From NCBI GenBank assembly GCA_020137815.1, contig CM035355.1:4925003-4989002 (forward strand): a stretch of 64,000 nt of DNA, given 5' to 3'. Within the stretch, counting starts at the first letter, position 1. The number at the start of each line of letters is the position of its first letter. The notes under the pieces are model-generated. The model did no database searches, was not told where the DNA came from, and saw nothing but the letters and a program-made list of their open reading frames with translations. A program made the position numbers and the translations under genes. This document shows, piece by piece, positions 43,548-55,552 of the stretch. This DNA is from Hormiphora californensis. Taxonomy: Eukaryota; Ctenophora; Tentaculata; Cydippida; Pleurobrachiidae.

Positions 43548-44087
43548 ATGTTGTTCCAAAAGGCCCCTGCTGTCCTAACCCGCTCCATGGCATCTCTTCC
43601 AAAACGTCCTGCCAACCCCTACATCCTGTTTGTATCAGACAAATTCAGTGCAACACGGGGGGCCAGCCCTGAAACACCAGCTAAAGAGGTAATGCAACTA
43701 CTCAGTCAAAAGTGGAAAACTATGACAGTCACCCAGAAACGTGTCTATAACCTCCAAGCAGAACAATCTCGTAAAAGTTACGAAGAATTCTTCAAGACGG
43801 CCCCACTTTCAATGTTAGAAGATCTGGAGGACAAGAAAGACAGGGAGAAATTGAGGAAGAGGTTGGTAGATTTGGGCAGGCTGCCAAAGAAACCTCCAGT
43901 GTCTGGATATCAGCTGTATCAATCACGTGAAAGGAGAGACCCTAAATTGTCGATGACGGAGAATATGACTGCAATTGCTGCTAGATATCAAAAGTTGTCT
44001 GAGGCACAGAAAGAGAAGTTAAGGGCTGAGGTTGTAGTAATGAAGGAGCAGTATCAGAGGGATTATGATCGGTTATTGGGACATTAG
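43548..44087 (+). CDS. TFAM: Mitochondrial transcription factor A (two HMG boxes)
   Basis: Single exon, 179 residues. A short basic leader (MLFQKAPAVLTRSMASLPKR) fits mitochondrial import. HMG box 1 spans about residues 17-85 (KRPANPYILFVSDKF, LLSQKWKTM) and box 2 about 111-177 (KKPPVSGYQLYQSRE, ARYQKLSEAQKEKL), joined by a charged linker. TFAM coats and bends mitochondrial DNA and helps the mitochondrial RNA polymerase start transcription. The ATG at 43548 is chosen because the text before it (ATCAG|GTC) looks like a splice acceptor and longer readings lack an ATG. The animal C-terminal tail is very short here. The next gene, 270 bp on and on the same strand, is also probably mitochondrial. 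Confidence 0.9.
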   Translation: MLFQKAPAVLTRSMASLPKRPANPYILFVSDKFSATRGASPETPAKEVMQLLSQKWKTMTVTQKRVYNLQAEQSRKSYEEFFKTAPLSMLEDLEDKKDREKLRKRLVDLGRLPKKPPVSGYQLYQSRERRDPKLSMTENMTAIAARYQKLSEAQKEKLRAEVVVMKEQYQRDYDRLLGH

Positions 44088-44356
44088 GGCAATTCTGTCT
44101 ACAAATCTCAGATAATCAGTCACATTGTGATATATCAATCCACTGCTCTTGCTGCGAAGAGACTGAAATATATTTAAAGGGACACCTCCCCCTATTTCTC
44201 ATCCATGCTCCTGTGTTTTAGCTGTTATCAACATGTCACCATGATCTGAGAGAGACAGAGCTGGATAGAAGGAGCTACTCCTTTGGTTTGGGGAAAAACA
44301 ACACTAGCTATTATATGTACATTGGATTGAGTGGTTGGTATTATACACTTGCAATC

Positions 44357-44599
44357 ATGCTCCGTATTATTCTACGTCGTCTTCTCTCCTCCACTTCCCT
44401 ACCCTCCCTTCCCCCGGTACCAACCACTTGCTGTATGTCAGGCTGTGCTAACTGTGTATGGATTGAATACGCCGAGACTCTCACCAAGGAGTTTGGGAGT
44501 TGTCCCAAATCTGTGGTGAAGGATGTGTTGAAGCAGGTAGAGGATCCTAGTTTGAGGGCTTTCCTTGAGATGGAGCTGAAATTTCGGTTGAAAAAGTGA
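44357..44599 (+). CDS. OXLD1: OXLD1-like small mitochondrial protein
   Basis: It encodes 80 residues. The N-terminus MLRIILRRLLSS is basic and Leu-rich, as in mitochondrial presequences. The core PPVPTTCCMSGCANCVWIEY carries Cys25, 26, 30 and 33 and matches the oxidoreductase-like N-terminal domain found in OXLD1 and similar short proteins. A charged helical tail follows (LKQVEDPSLRAFLEMELKFR). The biochemical role of the family is poorly defined. The frame is open upstream to 44288, but the ATG at 44357 gives the targeting-like start. An upstream in-frame ATG around 44318 would lengthen the leader. Confidence 0.82.
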   Translation: MLRIILRRLLSSTSLPSLPPVPTTCCMSGCANCVWIEYAETLTKEFGSCPKSVVKDVLKQVEDPSLRAFLEMELKFRLKK

Positions 44600-45443
44600 A
44601 TCATGTAATCTGTGCTCAGTAGCTAGCCAAACTCTCGGAATTGTGAAATGGTTTTGGCCCCACTTTGTGTATTTATAGCGGTCTGGCGTGGTGATTCAGA
44701 GACTCTTTCATACATTTTGCTCCACCCTTTTTTACATTACGAAAGATTATTATTTTGTGTTATCGTGTATAATTTATAAATTATGATGAAATATATTTGT
44801 CGATTTCCCAATCCTTCTCTTGGTAGTTGCATGATTAACGAATCCTTCGGATTCTTAATCATGCAGCATCATCCTATGCCCTTACCTTCCGGCTTCCAGC
44901 AGTTCTGAACAGCTGCATAGCACCATGCAGCCGTTCTGAACCGCATTCAAAAGGGATATGAGTGTACCCTTTTTTTGGGGGTTTTAAAATTTCCCACGGT
45001 CATGGCTCCACCCCCTGACAAGATAGATAGATATGCTAGAAAGCTGATGCAAGATTTTTCTACACACCAAATGATATGTTGTTTGACGTGTCATCGAGTG
45101 TAGCTATGGCCGTGGGAAAATTTGAAGGAAATCATTAGTTGGGCTTTCATAAATCAACCGTGGTATAATATCCCCAATATTAATCATAATTCTGATGTGT
45201 CAGCATGTGTGTGTGTGTGTAAGTCCTCTGCTCCTGCAGTTGCCCCTAAATGCCCCACACGCGACACACTTGCAGCGAGGGGCAGTGTCGGGACGTAACG
45301 CGCCCCGACACACCAGTACTATGCGCGCAACTCCTGTTAACATTCTCGACACCAAAGAACCGCGCGCGTTCACCGAATAACCTTCTAACCACCTCCCCAT
45401 AACCACATTTATCACTAACCACTCCTTCCTTCCTTGTAGCGTC
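44600..45443. other. Intergenic region upstream of RACK1
   Basis: No exon is seen. A hairpin lies at 44828-44864. A pyrimidine tract with CTTGTAG directly before the RACK1 start suggests a 5'-UTR intron acceptor, common in ribosomal-type genes. I looked for box C/D snoRNA motifs and found no convincing pair. Confidence 0.55.
44828..44864. repeat. Short hairpin
   Basis: TGCATGATTA then CGAATCC pair with GGATTC then TTAATCATGCA around a TTC loop, with one bulge. Confidence 0.8.
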
Positions 45444-46541
45444 ATGACAGAACAGCTTAAGTTGAGGGGAAGCCTCAAGGGCCACAATGGCTGGGTCACC
45501 CAGATTGCCACTACCTCTGCCAACCCCGACATGATCCTGTCCGCTTCAAGGGACAACACCATCATTGTGTGGGAGTTGAACCGAGGTAACGAGAACTACG
45601 GATACGCCAAGAGGGCCCTCCGAGGACACTCCCACTTTGTATCCGACGTTGTTGTCTCCAGTGATGGCCAGTTTGCCCTGTCTGGATCATGGGACAAGAG
45701 CATGAGGTTGTGGGACTTGAACACGGGAGTTACCACCCGACAGTTCAGGGGACACGACAAGGACATCCTCTCCGTTGCTTTCTCCCCCGATAACCGACAG
45801 ATTGTCAGTGGCTCCAGAGACAAGACCATCAAGCTGTGGAACACCCTTGCTGAGTGCAAGTACACCATCCAAGAGGACTGCCACAGTGAGTGGGTGAGCT
45901 GTGTGAGGTTCAGCCCTAACACCAAGAACCCTCTGCTGGTTAGCGCCGGATGGGACAACTGCGTGAAGGTATGGAACCTGACCAACTGCAAGCTGAAGAC
46001 CAACCACTTCGGACACAATGGACACCTCAACACCGTGACCATCTCCCCTGATGGTTCTCTCGCTGCCTCCGGTGGACAGGACAGCAAGGCCATGCTTTGG
46101 GATCTCAACCATGACAAGCATCTGTATACTTTGGATTGTGGTGATAGCATCAACGCCCTTGCCTTCTCCCCCAACAGGTGTGTAAATCTAGTCTCTCTCT
46201 CCCCTTTAAATCAAGAACTTGTTGGAATTCTAGTGTTTTGTTCCCGTTTTGTTAGATAGTTTATCACAATTATCTCCCTCCAATTATCTCCAACCCCACT
46301 AACACAATAACTAACCCAACTTCCTCCTCCCAGGTACTGGCTGTGCGCTGCCACTGGCTCTCATATCAAGATCTGGGATCTCGAGCACAAGCAGATTGTC
46401 GATGAGAAGAAATTGGAGAACAGCTCAAACAAGGGAGCCGTCTCCTGTACATGCCTCGCCTGGTCAACTGACGGACAGACCCTGTTTGCCGGATACACGA
46501 ATAACGAGATTTGCGTGTGGGAAGTCACCTCTGAAGCTTAG
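45444..46541 (+). CDS. RACK1: RACK1, seven-bladed WD40 ribosomal scaffold
   Basis: Exons 45444-46177 and 46334-46541, 313 residues, with the split codon restored as Arg (AG|G). Starting [20 protein letters not shown], it runs colinear with animal RACK1 through seven WD repeats. Signature pieces are [47 protein letters not shown] and [11 protein letters not shown]-like text near the end. RACK1 sits on the 40S subunit near the mRNA exit and docks kinases such as PKC. Codon use is strongly C/G-ending, as expected for a very highly expressed gene and unlike its neighbours. Only one coding intron (156 bp) is present, with two CTAAC branch-like motifs before its acceptor. Confidence 0.98.
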
Positions 46542-46865
46542 AGATGACTTATTTATGTTTTTAATAACCCCAAATTACCGTGTTTTTATCTGGAAATGAG
46601 TTGTAATCATGTGCTGTTCTCTTTATCTCATTCTCATTTCCTCTCTAAGAGAACAGCTCATGTCGGAAATGATCGTTAAACAAAAGCACTTCCGTGGCAA
46701 ATTGTCTCCGATTTCTGTAAATCACCAATACGTCAATTTTCCCAGCACGGCAAAATTGCCACGGAAGTGTTTCATGGTATCTTGGCGGATAGGAACTGGA
46801 AGAGTTAAGACGCACGTCTTCCCGAGCGGCGGGCTAAAAACACGCTGCGTGGGAAGGCGTGCATG

Positions 46866-46942
46866 CTGCCTGGCGGCGCCAAACCTACTTTTCATTTTCA
46901 AAACAGACAGTGGGCTCAGATCGGGTCGGCGCCGCCAGACAG
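46866..46942. repeat. Family A hairpin
   Basis: CTGCCTGGCGGCGCC to GGCGCCGCCAGACAG, with CAGATCGGGTCGG in the right arm. An extra outer pair GTGCATG/GCGTGCAT extends the stem. Confidence 0.82.
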
Positions 46943-47016
46943 CGTGCATCTGAATTCTACTGCCCATTGAAATTTCAACCTTCCCTCTAATTCACCTCTC
47001 TTTCTCAGCTAGTGCT

Positions 47017-49727
47017 ATGCTGTCTACTCGAGAATTCCAGAGGGACTACACATTTCAAGGTCTCACCGTGTCTGTCCTGGATGTAAGTTCCTTACTGTCT
47101 TGACCTGTCTGGCGACAGTGCGCTGAGATCGAGTCGGTGCCACCAGACAGGTCTAGACCGCGATGGAAGCTCGTTCTATTTCCATTTTATTGACAGTGGT
47201 GCTCATTCATCGGTGGGTTGCTGTCCGGGATCAAGCGTGGGCCCGGGAGTGGGGACTGGTACCTGGTCTGTCTGGCGGCGCCAGCCCGATCTGAGCACAC
47301 TTTCGAGAAACAAGACGGGTCTGGCGCCGCCAGGCCAATGCCCTCACCCTGTCTGGCGGCGCCAGACAGCCCTCACCGCGGTTCTCGCTGTATGGCGGCG
47401 CCATACCCCATTTGATTCTCAGATGGGTCGCGGCGCCAGACAGGGTTCTCGCGAGACAGGCCTGGTGGGCTAGTTGTGTCGTGTCATGCAGCCGGGCGCC
47501 GTGTATCCGGTGGACATCGAGAGTGTTCAATTCTGATATAGCAAAATTCACCCCAGTTCTCAAATCTCACCCTTTGTTTCAGAGGACATGTCCAGAGTAC
47601 GGGTTCTACACGTGGCCCTGTGCAGAGGTCCTGTCAACCTACCTCTCTACTCGCCTCCCTGATCCTGCTGCGTCACCTGATCCTCCTCTCAGCATTCTCG
47701 AGGTATGTTCTGGTAGCTAGGGTAGTTCACGTCTGGTTCCCCCAAAATCGATCCGATCCAGTCCCACAATAATATCTAGACTTGTATCCTGCCCAGATCC
47801 CCCAGGGACAGCATAGCATAGCTAATACTGCCACTGAGGGATAATCAGAGCAGTTTACTCACACACTCAACCAAAATTAGATTCAAAAACGGTGGTAAAA
47901 ACCAAATTAACCTGCTCTCATGAGATGGAAGAAATACAATCGGATTCATAACAGACATAAATGGTAAGAAGACAAAAATATAGCTTCAAAAAATATCCTC
48001 TACAACCTTTACACCTCTCCAAAAAACTTTATCAGATCAAAAAAGGTTCAGATAAATCTCTGAACCACCCTCAACACAGACATCGCCCAGGAAAAAGCGG
48101 AAACTGAACACTGAATAAAAATAGTATTACACACTCAGACACTCGTGCTTCAAACCCAAAAAGATGTGCTAGAAAAACTTGTCACGAGGGACACACAGTA
48201 CAAACACACGTCTTACCTGATAGACAGTACAGCGAGTGATAGGATAGCGATAGGGGAATCCGGAAAGAGGAAAGACACAACTAGTCAGCCCCAAAGGACT
48301 CCACGAACAGTCTTGTCTTGAGACGGGTCTTAAACGATTCCACAGTGGTCAACGACCTCAGATCGAGGGGGAGGGCATTCCAAAGGTCCGGTAGGAGAAC
48401 TGACGGTCTCCTGACAATCACATTTAGTCCCTCAATCGATCCCCCAAGTATATTTCTACCCTCTCATTCCAGTTGGGTTGCGGTACTGGACTGTGTGGGA
48501 TAACGGCAATGAAGCTCGGTCACAGTGTTACACTATCTGATATCAATGGAACGGATTCTAACTACTGGAGGTACGGTCATCTTTCTTGGCGTAATTGCCA
48601 GGCTTGTACAGGGACTTCGACTCTGTTCTAGTTCGACAGACCTTGCCTTGTTCGACCCTCTTTCCGTACAAATGTAAAGAAGGGTTAGAACATAACAATA
48701 CAGTCCCGTGTCAACTCAATTTCAATACTTGATCCTATTTCTTTGACCCCTCCATCTTGTTAAGTAACAAATGTCAGGACAATGCTCTGACCACAGTTCT
48801 CGCGCGCTCCGAGAGAAACGAGAATGGGTCAGGCCAATGCTCTGGCAGAGTAACAACAACCATCTCTACCCCTGCATATAATCATCCACAACTCCTGACA
48901 GGAGAGTGGAGAAGGTCAATATGATGAAGGAGGGAACTATTAAATACCAGCAGATCAGGTACACTGAATTCTCTAACATTCCCCCTGCTGACCTTATCCT
49001 GGCATCTGATCTCCTCTACGATTCTAAAGGTGAGGTTTCGGGTTCTGTGAAGTGCCTTACTGGGTAAGACTGAGAGCATAGAATGTTCAGGGTGTCTCTC
49101 ACTTATTGCTGGTGACGGGATTGATGGCATGTTTTTTGAACTGTCTTATGAATTTCGAAGAAGAGTAAGAACCTAAAATCCCCCTAAAATATCCCATTTT
49201 CAGATTTTGATGCAGTGCTAGGGACTATTGCCTTTTGTCTACAACAAAAACCAGGTTCTGTCTGCTGGATGTCCTACCAAGTGAGAAGGTACATATGTGA
49301 AGCCCCCCTCCTGCTATGGGAATGATTAATCAGGAAACTAGGGCCATCACCCCCTTACCTAGCCCAGGTCCCAACTAGAATCATCACTGGACCCTGCCAG
49401 TGACAGTGTCCACGTTGTTGGGCTAAAAATTAGGGCCTCTAGCCTTTCCATAACAACTGTACCGCTAAATTTTAAACCGAGTTTCATCCAGTGTTTACAA
49501 CTCAATTTAACCCCAATTTTCTACATATTTGCTCTATTATTAAACACCCCCCTCCCCCCACCCACAGTGTAAGCAGAACGCTGGTCCCACTCCTGAAGTA
49601 CTGGGAACTAGAGATGAAGCAGCTGGATAGTAGTGTGGAGACTGGACATGATATCTTGATATTTGAGATCACTAGTGGCGGAGTCTCTAAAGAGAGCAGC
49701 GGATCAGTCTCTACGGCTGTGGGGTGA
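47017..49727 (+). CDS. METTL23: METTL23-like protein methyltransferase
   Basis: Exons 47017-47082, 47583-47702, 48473-48570, 48902-49029, 49204-49288, 49568-49727; 218 residues, all phases match. The order of motifs follows the family: CPEYGFYTWPCAEVL, then the SAM-binding glycine loop ILELGCGTGLCG, an acidic strand end LSDIN, and the post-loop DLILASDLLYD, then CWMSYQVR and a C-terminal strand HDILIFEIT. METTL23 belongs to the METTL21-type seven-beta-strand lysine/arginine methyltransferases; the vertebrate protein is reported to modify histone H3. Introns 1 and 3 hold family A and B hairpin repeats. The gene follows RACK1 on the same strand 475 bp downstream. Confidence 0.92.
47105..47452. 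repeat. Cluster of family A hairpins in METTL23 intron 1
   Basis: At least four copies or halves: 47105-47150, then a compound run from 47268 to 47452 in which arms CTGTCTGGCGGCGCC, GGTCTGGCGCCGCCAGG and CTGTATGGCGGCGCCATA alternate. The intron is largely built from them. Confidence 0.85.
48773..48847. repeat. Family B hairpin
   Basis: GTCAGGACAATGCTCTGACC, then ACAGTTCTCGCGCGCTCC, then GAGAGAAACGAGAATGG, then TCAGGCCAATGCTCTGGCAG. It is nearly identical to the copy near 13532-13595. It lies in METTL23 intron 3. Confidence 0.85.
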
Positions 49728-50150
49728 TGGATATATATCTGGATGGAAAGGGGATGGGGTGGTGTGGAAATGCTACTGACAGTTACCAAGGTTAGTGCTG
49801 GGGAATGCATTTACTTTACCAAGCCCTTTCAAATGGTACTTTGGAATCGGAGAGATAGAAAATCAAAATGCTGTTTTTGAAACATGCTGAAATTTTGATC
49901 AACTACGTTATAACACAACGCTTTCTAAAACATTCGATATACAGGATCAAATAGATTGGCCAGCAATCATGAATATTTGTCTGGGGGAATCTGACTTGCT
50001 TGACCCTCTCTCACAAATTGTGTAAAGGAGGGCTCGAGCATAAAAAGGTCTGACTACTAAAATTATCGTGACACAGTCTCTGCTAGTTATTTTTTTCAAC
50101 TCTTTCGATTTAGAACAACGAGGTATTTTTTTAAATATCTTGATATGCAT

Positions 50151-52419
50151 TTAGAACAATGAGGTAGATGTCAGTAGAAGGGGTTCGTCTCTGTGTAGCT
50201 GGGTCACCTGCCATGGACCAAACGTCTTGTAACTCTTCCCTGTCTCTGTTTCCTTCCCACTTGTCCACGTCTTAGAGATATCCGAGTGGAACCTGAGGTG
50301 TTAGAAATACTAGGTTACAATTAGAGGGGCACCTTAGCAACTAAGTTACTGATTATAATGCTGTCATATTCAGAAGCTAAGCTAGTCATATTCAGAAGTC
50401 ATATTCAGAAGCTAAGCTAGTCATATTCAGAAGTCATATTCAGAAGCTAAGCTAGTCATATTCAGAAGTCATATTCAGAAGCTAAGCTATTCATATTCAG
50501 AAGGTAAGCTATTCATATTCAGAAGTCATATTCAGAAGCTAGTCTTCTTTACGGGAATATTTTGTCACAGGCGACATTTGAGTGATGCAACATTAGAGGG
50601 ATAGGGCACACGTATAGGTCCTGTCCTAGGAAATTGTAGCTATGTAACTACAGTCGGATTAACGGGATGCTCGGGGGAAAGAGTTTTAAATCGAGCACCG
50701 ACTGTATGATGCAGATGCAGTACTCACGATTGGTTACGAAGTCACCCCTGCTATTATATTGCGGAGGGGTAATTTCATTACCAATACTCACGAGGGGTTC
50801 ATGAAGAATGGGAGAGAGAATCGATCTCGTTTGATATCCACAACTCTGTGTCTCAGAGATGGCAGTTTCCCATCCGTTAGTTCGTTGATGAGAGAACCAC
50901 TCATGAAAAGAATGCTACCCTGTAGAGAGGGTACATCGTACCACTTGTCCTTATAGACTGCCTGGGAGAGGGGGAGGGGGTTGTTACAGTAGGGATGGTA
51001 CATCGTACCACTTGTAGACTGCCTGGGAGAGGGGGGGGGGGGGTCACGACTCACAGCATCGTTTATCTTAAAATGTCGTGTGTTATGAAGACGAATATCT
51101 TGCCTTGCTCGGCCCTGTCTCACCGAGCTCCGGGCTTGACCATAAAAAGACAACTTTTATAGGTATACCTGGAGACCACCGTTGTTGTATGTAGTGAGAA
51201 GTGTAATGGTAGTGTCCACATGAGAGGGGATGGAGAGATCCTTCCCATCCTCTGTCACCATATCATATCCACTGTCCGAGGCGTAGATACTTTTGTTTTC
51301 ACTGAAAAATAAAGTTCAATTAGTCACCGTGTTTTCATGATGTTGATGATGATTAGTATCATTAACAGGTTTACAAATGTGGTACATATCATGATCTTGA
51401 GAGAAGCCCCGAGAACTCTATTTGGTCTATTGGAATCACTTCAAAACTTACTTCACATTTCGTTCAGTATATTTCTTGAGGTAAAAACTGGTAAACTCAG
51501 AATCTCCGAACATTTTTGCAAAATTAGGACTCTCAATAATCTTGCCGAGTGCCTCGATAACAACCTTACTCAGCTTCATCCGCACATCAAACCCTCTCTT
51601 CATTACACTGTGAAACCATTCCCCGTCAAATGTTGCATTTGTACTGGGCCACACGTTCGGTTCCCTGAATTGGAAATTGTTAGTTATCACCAGATATCAA
51701 TGTGAAACTGCAACTGTATCATGTGCTTATTTTTCGCTTATTAATTATTTACTTTTCAGTAGTTAAATTAAATCATGAACTCTATGGAATCTTTTTCAGT
51801 AATTAATAGACCCTTGATAGATCAAATTACAAATACCCGATAAACTTACCTTGAAATCCGTTCTGCGTTACATGTCCATTCTTTTGTATCCCATGTCTCA
51901 AACTGACCAATATTAAACACCTCCTCTATCCTGGTGCCATCTGAGCTCTTGGTGTAACCGTAACCTAAATAGGAGAGAGAGAGAGAATATGATTATTTCT
52001 CTCGCGAGTCGGGGTAGGTAACGAATCGTTACCTACCCTGTACCCCGACTCGGGAGAGAGATAATTTGGTTGATTTGACATTGAATTCGAGAAGCGTGCG
52101 TGATATTAAAGTCGGGGTGCCTGATAACCCCGGGAGAGAATATGGCTATTTTGACAACTAATCAGAACTGTGATGTGAGACGGTAATTTCGAAAACAGCG
52201 GAAGATCCACTTACCACGAAGTACGTTGCTGTTTTTTGGGTTATTCTTGGCTGAGGCACATTGATCTTTATCAGAGTAACTTTGTGCAAAATACCCCTTC
52301 ATCAGATTCAGCTCTGTTAGTGCATCGAACTCAGGAATGTTGACAATGTAGAAAAATCCAAACTCCGTAACGGCATATCGGAGCTGGTCCAGGCCTTTTT
52401 CCTGAGACGAGATCTCCAT
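50151..52419 (-). CDS. Isopenicillin-N-synthase-like 2OG-Fe(II) oxygenase
   Basis: Sense exons: 52215-52419, 51850-51964, 51452-51664, 51169-51301, 50792-50961, 50151-50292; 325 residues, all phases match. N-terminal text KGLDQLRYAVTEFGFFYIVN fits the DIOX_N domain. The Fe(II) ligands are visible as His205-x-Asp207 (IPSHVDTTITLLT) and distal His260 (LPSLRHRVVD), with Arg269-x-Ser271 for the co-substrate carboxylate (DRFSLPFFMNP). Such enzymes hydroxylate or oxidise small molecules; the substrate is unknown. The start is uncertain: upstream text in two other frames reads MSFENPLSAV and PKIDYGDLVSG, the expected N-terminus, implying two one-base shifts between 52463 and 52400. Either there are sequence errors, a damaged start, or translation from 52419. 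The family is patchy in animals, so transfer from microbes is possible but old, given five introns. Confidence 0.86.
50365..50545. repeat. Imperfect tandem repeat in oxygenase intron 5
   Basis: Repeated CATATTCAGAAGCTAAGCTA and shorter CATATTCAGAAGT units, roughly nine in all. Confidence 0.85.
50651..50704. mobile_element. 54-bp pogo-like MITE remnant
   Basis: CAGTCGGATTAACGGGATGC at the left and GAGCACCGACTG at the right, with TA at 50649-50650 and 50705-50706. It includes GGGGGAAAGAG as in the 58799 copy. In oxygenase intron 5. Confidence 0.8.
50956..51035 (-). repeat. Duplicated splice acceptor and exon start, oxygenase exon 5
   Basis: On the coding strand the real junction reads CCCTCTCCCAG|GCAGTCTATAAGGAC and runs on to TGGTACGATGTACC. 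About 45 bp upstream a second copy reads CTCTCCCAG|GCAGTCTACAAGTGG, then TACGATGTACC, then resumes intron text. The upstream copy lacks six bases. Confidence 0.9.
51992..52065. repeat. 74-bp hairpin in oxygenase intron 1
   Basis: ATTATTTCTCTCGCGAGTCG and GGGTAGGTAACGA pair with TCGTTACCTACCC and CCCGACTCGGGAGAGAGATA. A four-base bulge interrupts the right arm. Confidence 0.85.
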
Positions 52420-52463
52420 AGTCGATCTTTGGTAACAGCGGACAGTGGGTTTTCAAATGACAT

Positions 52464-53846
<1,383 letters not shown>

Positions 53847-54895
53847 GGATTACGGGGGCCCAGATGTATCGCCCATACCGAGTGCCCGTACCGAGCGCCC
53901 GTACCTGACGTTTGCGCATTGAAATTGTGTACTTTAGCGTGTAGCACGCGCAAAAAAACTCCGCGCCGTGTGCGCGCCACACACATTTCTGCTCAGAAAA
54001 AAATCGATCAGAAAAAGTTTTTCAAGGTCGACTTTTCACGTTTTGACTCATAACTTCTCTTCCTGATAAGATAAAGACTTCAAACCTTCACCATTCGATG
54101 GGGCTTGAAATTTCCTTTCCAACGGTACCCAAACGAACTCTGTAGCTTATCAGGAACCGGCGATATGGTTATTTATGATAATGCCGAAGCGCCCTTACGG
54201 GGGTTATTATCATAATTGATCATATCTCCGGTTCCTGATGAGCTACAGAGTTCGTTTGGGTACTGTTGGAAAAGGAATTTCATTGCCCATCGGATGGCGC
54301 CGGTTTGAAGTCTTTATCTCATCAGGAACAGGAGTTATGGGCCAAAAAGTGAAAAGCCGATTTGAAAAATTTTCACGATTTTTGGCTCATCACGTTTTGG
54401 CCCATAACTCCTGTTTCTGATGCGATAAAGACTTCAAATTGGCGCCATTGGATGGGGAATGAAATTTCCTTTCCAACGGTAACGAAACGAACTCTGTAGC
54501 TCATCAGGAACCGGAGATATGATCAATTATGATAATAACCCCCGTAAGGGCCCTTCGGCATTATCATAAATAACCATATCTCCGGTTCCTGATAAGCTAC
54601 AGAGTTCGTTTGGGTACCGTTGGAAAGGAAATTTCAAGCCCCGTCGAATGGTGAAGGTTTGAAGTCTTTATCTTATCAGGAAGAGAAGTTATCAGCCAAA
54701 ACGTGAAAAGTCGACCTTGAAAAACTTTTTCTGATCGATTTTTTTCTGAGCAGAAATGTGTGTGGCGCGCACACGGCGTGGAGTTTTTTTGCGCGTGCTA
54801 CGCGCTAAAGTACACAATTTCAATGCGCAAACGTCAGGTACGGGCGCTCGGTACGGGCACTCGGTATGGGCGATACATCTGGGCCCCCGTAATCC
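53847..54895. mobile_element. 1.05-kb palindromic element
   Basis: Termini GGATTACGGGGGCCCAG and complement. The outer arms pair base for base for more than 250 bp, for example GCCCATACCGAGTGCCCG and CATTTCTGCTCAG against their complements. Inside are smaller inverted modules built on CTCCGGTTCCTGAT and AAAGACTTCAAA, repeated in both orientations. No coding sequence and no clear target duplication. Confidence 0.8.
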
Positions 54896-55463
54896 CCCGA
54901 CTAACAGTTGGTTAAAAGTTGACCTCGCACGTTTAAAATGCAGTGCATGTTGCAACAAGCTGAAGTAAAATGGAGAAATAGTTGGTAATGATAATTTGTC
55001 ATTGATGCAAGAACGTAATGGTGGGATTGTGAAATCGGAGAAATTTGCAGAAGCTAAACCACCCTGAACTCAATTCTTCTTTTGGTAGTCAAAAGAGAAT
55101 GGAAGGTCGGAAGGATTTGACGAGAGCTATTCAATCTTACTGTAAAAATGCCACAACACATTGAGTCAATAATGACAATCAGTAAACAGATCTGATCCCC
55201 TTTATTTCGATGTGGTTATGTCACTCCAGCTAATGATGTTCCTTGGAGTTCTATGAACTAGGGATCCGGAATGAACCATCTGGTATTGTTTATGAACATC
55301 TGGATTCAACACTTTTTCATTTTGTTATTGGATGCTCAACAAGTTCATGGACTGTTTCACTTTTAGTTATTTTAATGTTATGTGCTTCATTGTGACAATG
55401 TGGTGGCTCATGGTAATGGCAACCAGGTGTAGCTGTTATTCTCTCTATCTATCTTTCTCTCTA

Positions 55464-55552
<89 letters not shown>

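Noticed and set aside
45200-46174. Long frames on the minus strand opposite RACK1
   Set aside because: Shadows caused by the strong codon bias of RACK1.
45195-46333. snoRNA genes in or near RACK1 introns
   Set aside because: RACK1 hosts snoRNAs in vertebrates, but no convincing C and D box pair with a closing stem was seen here.
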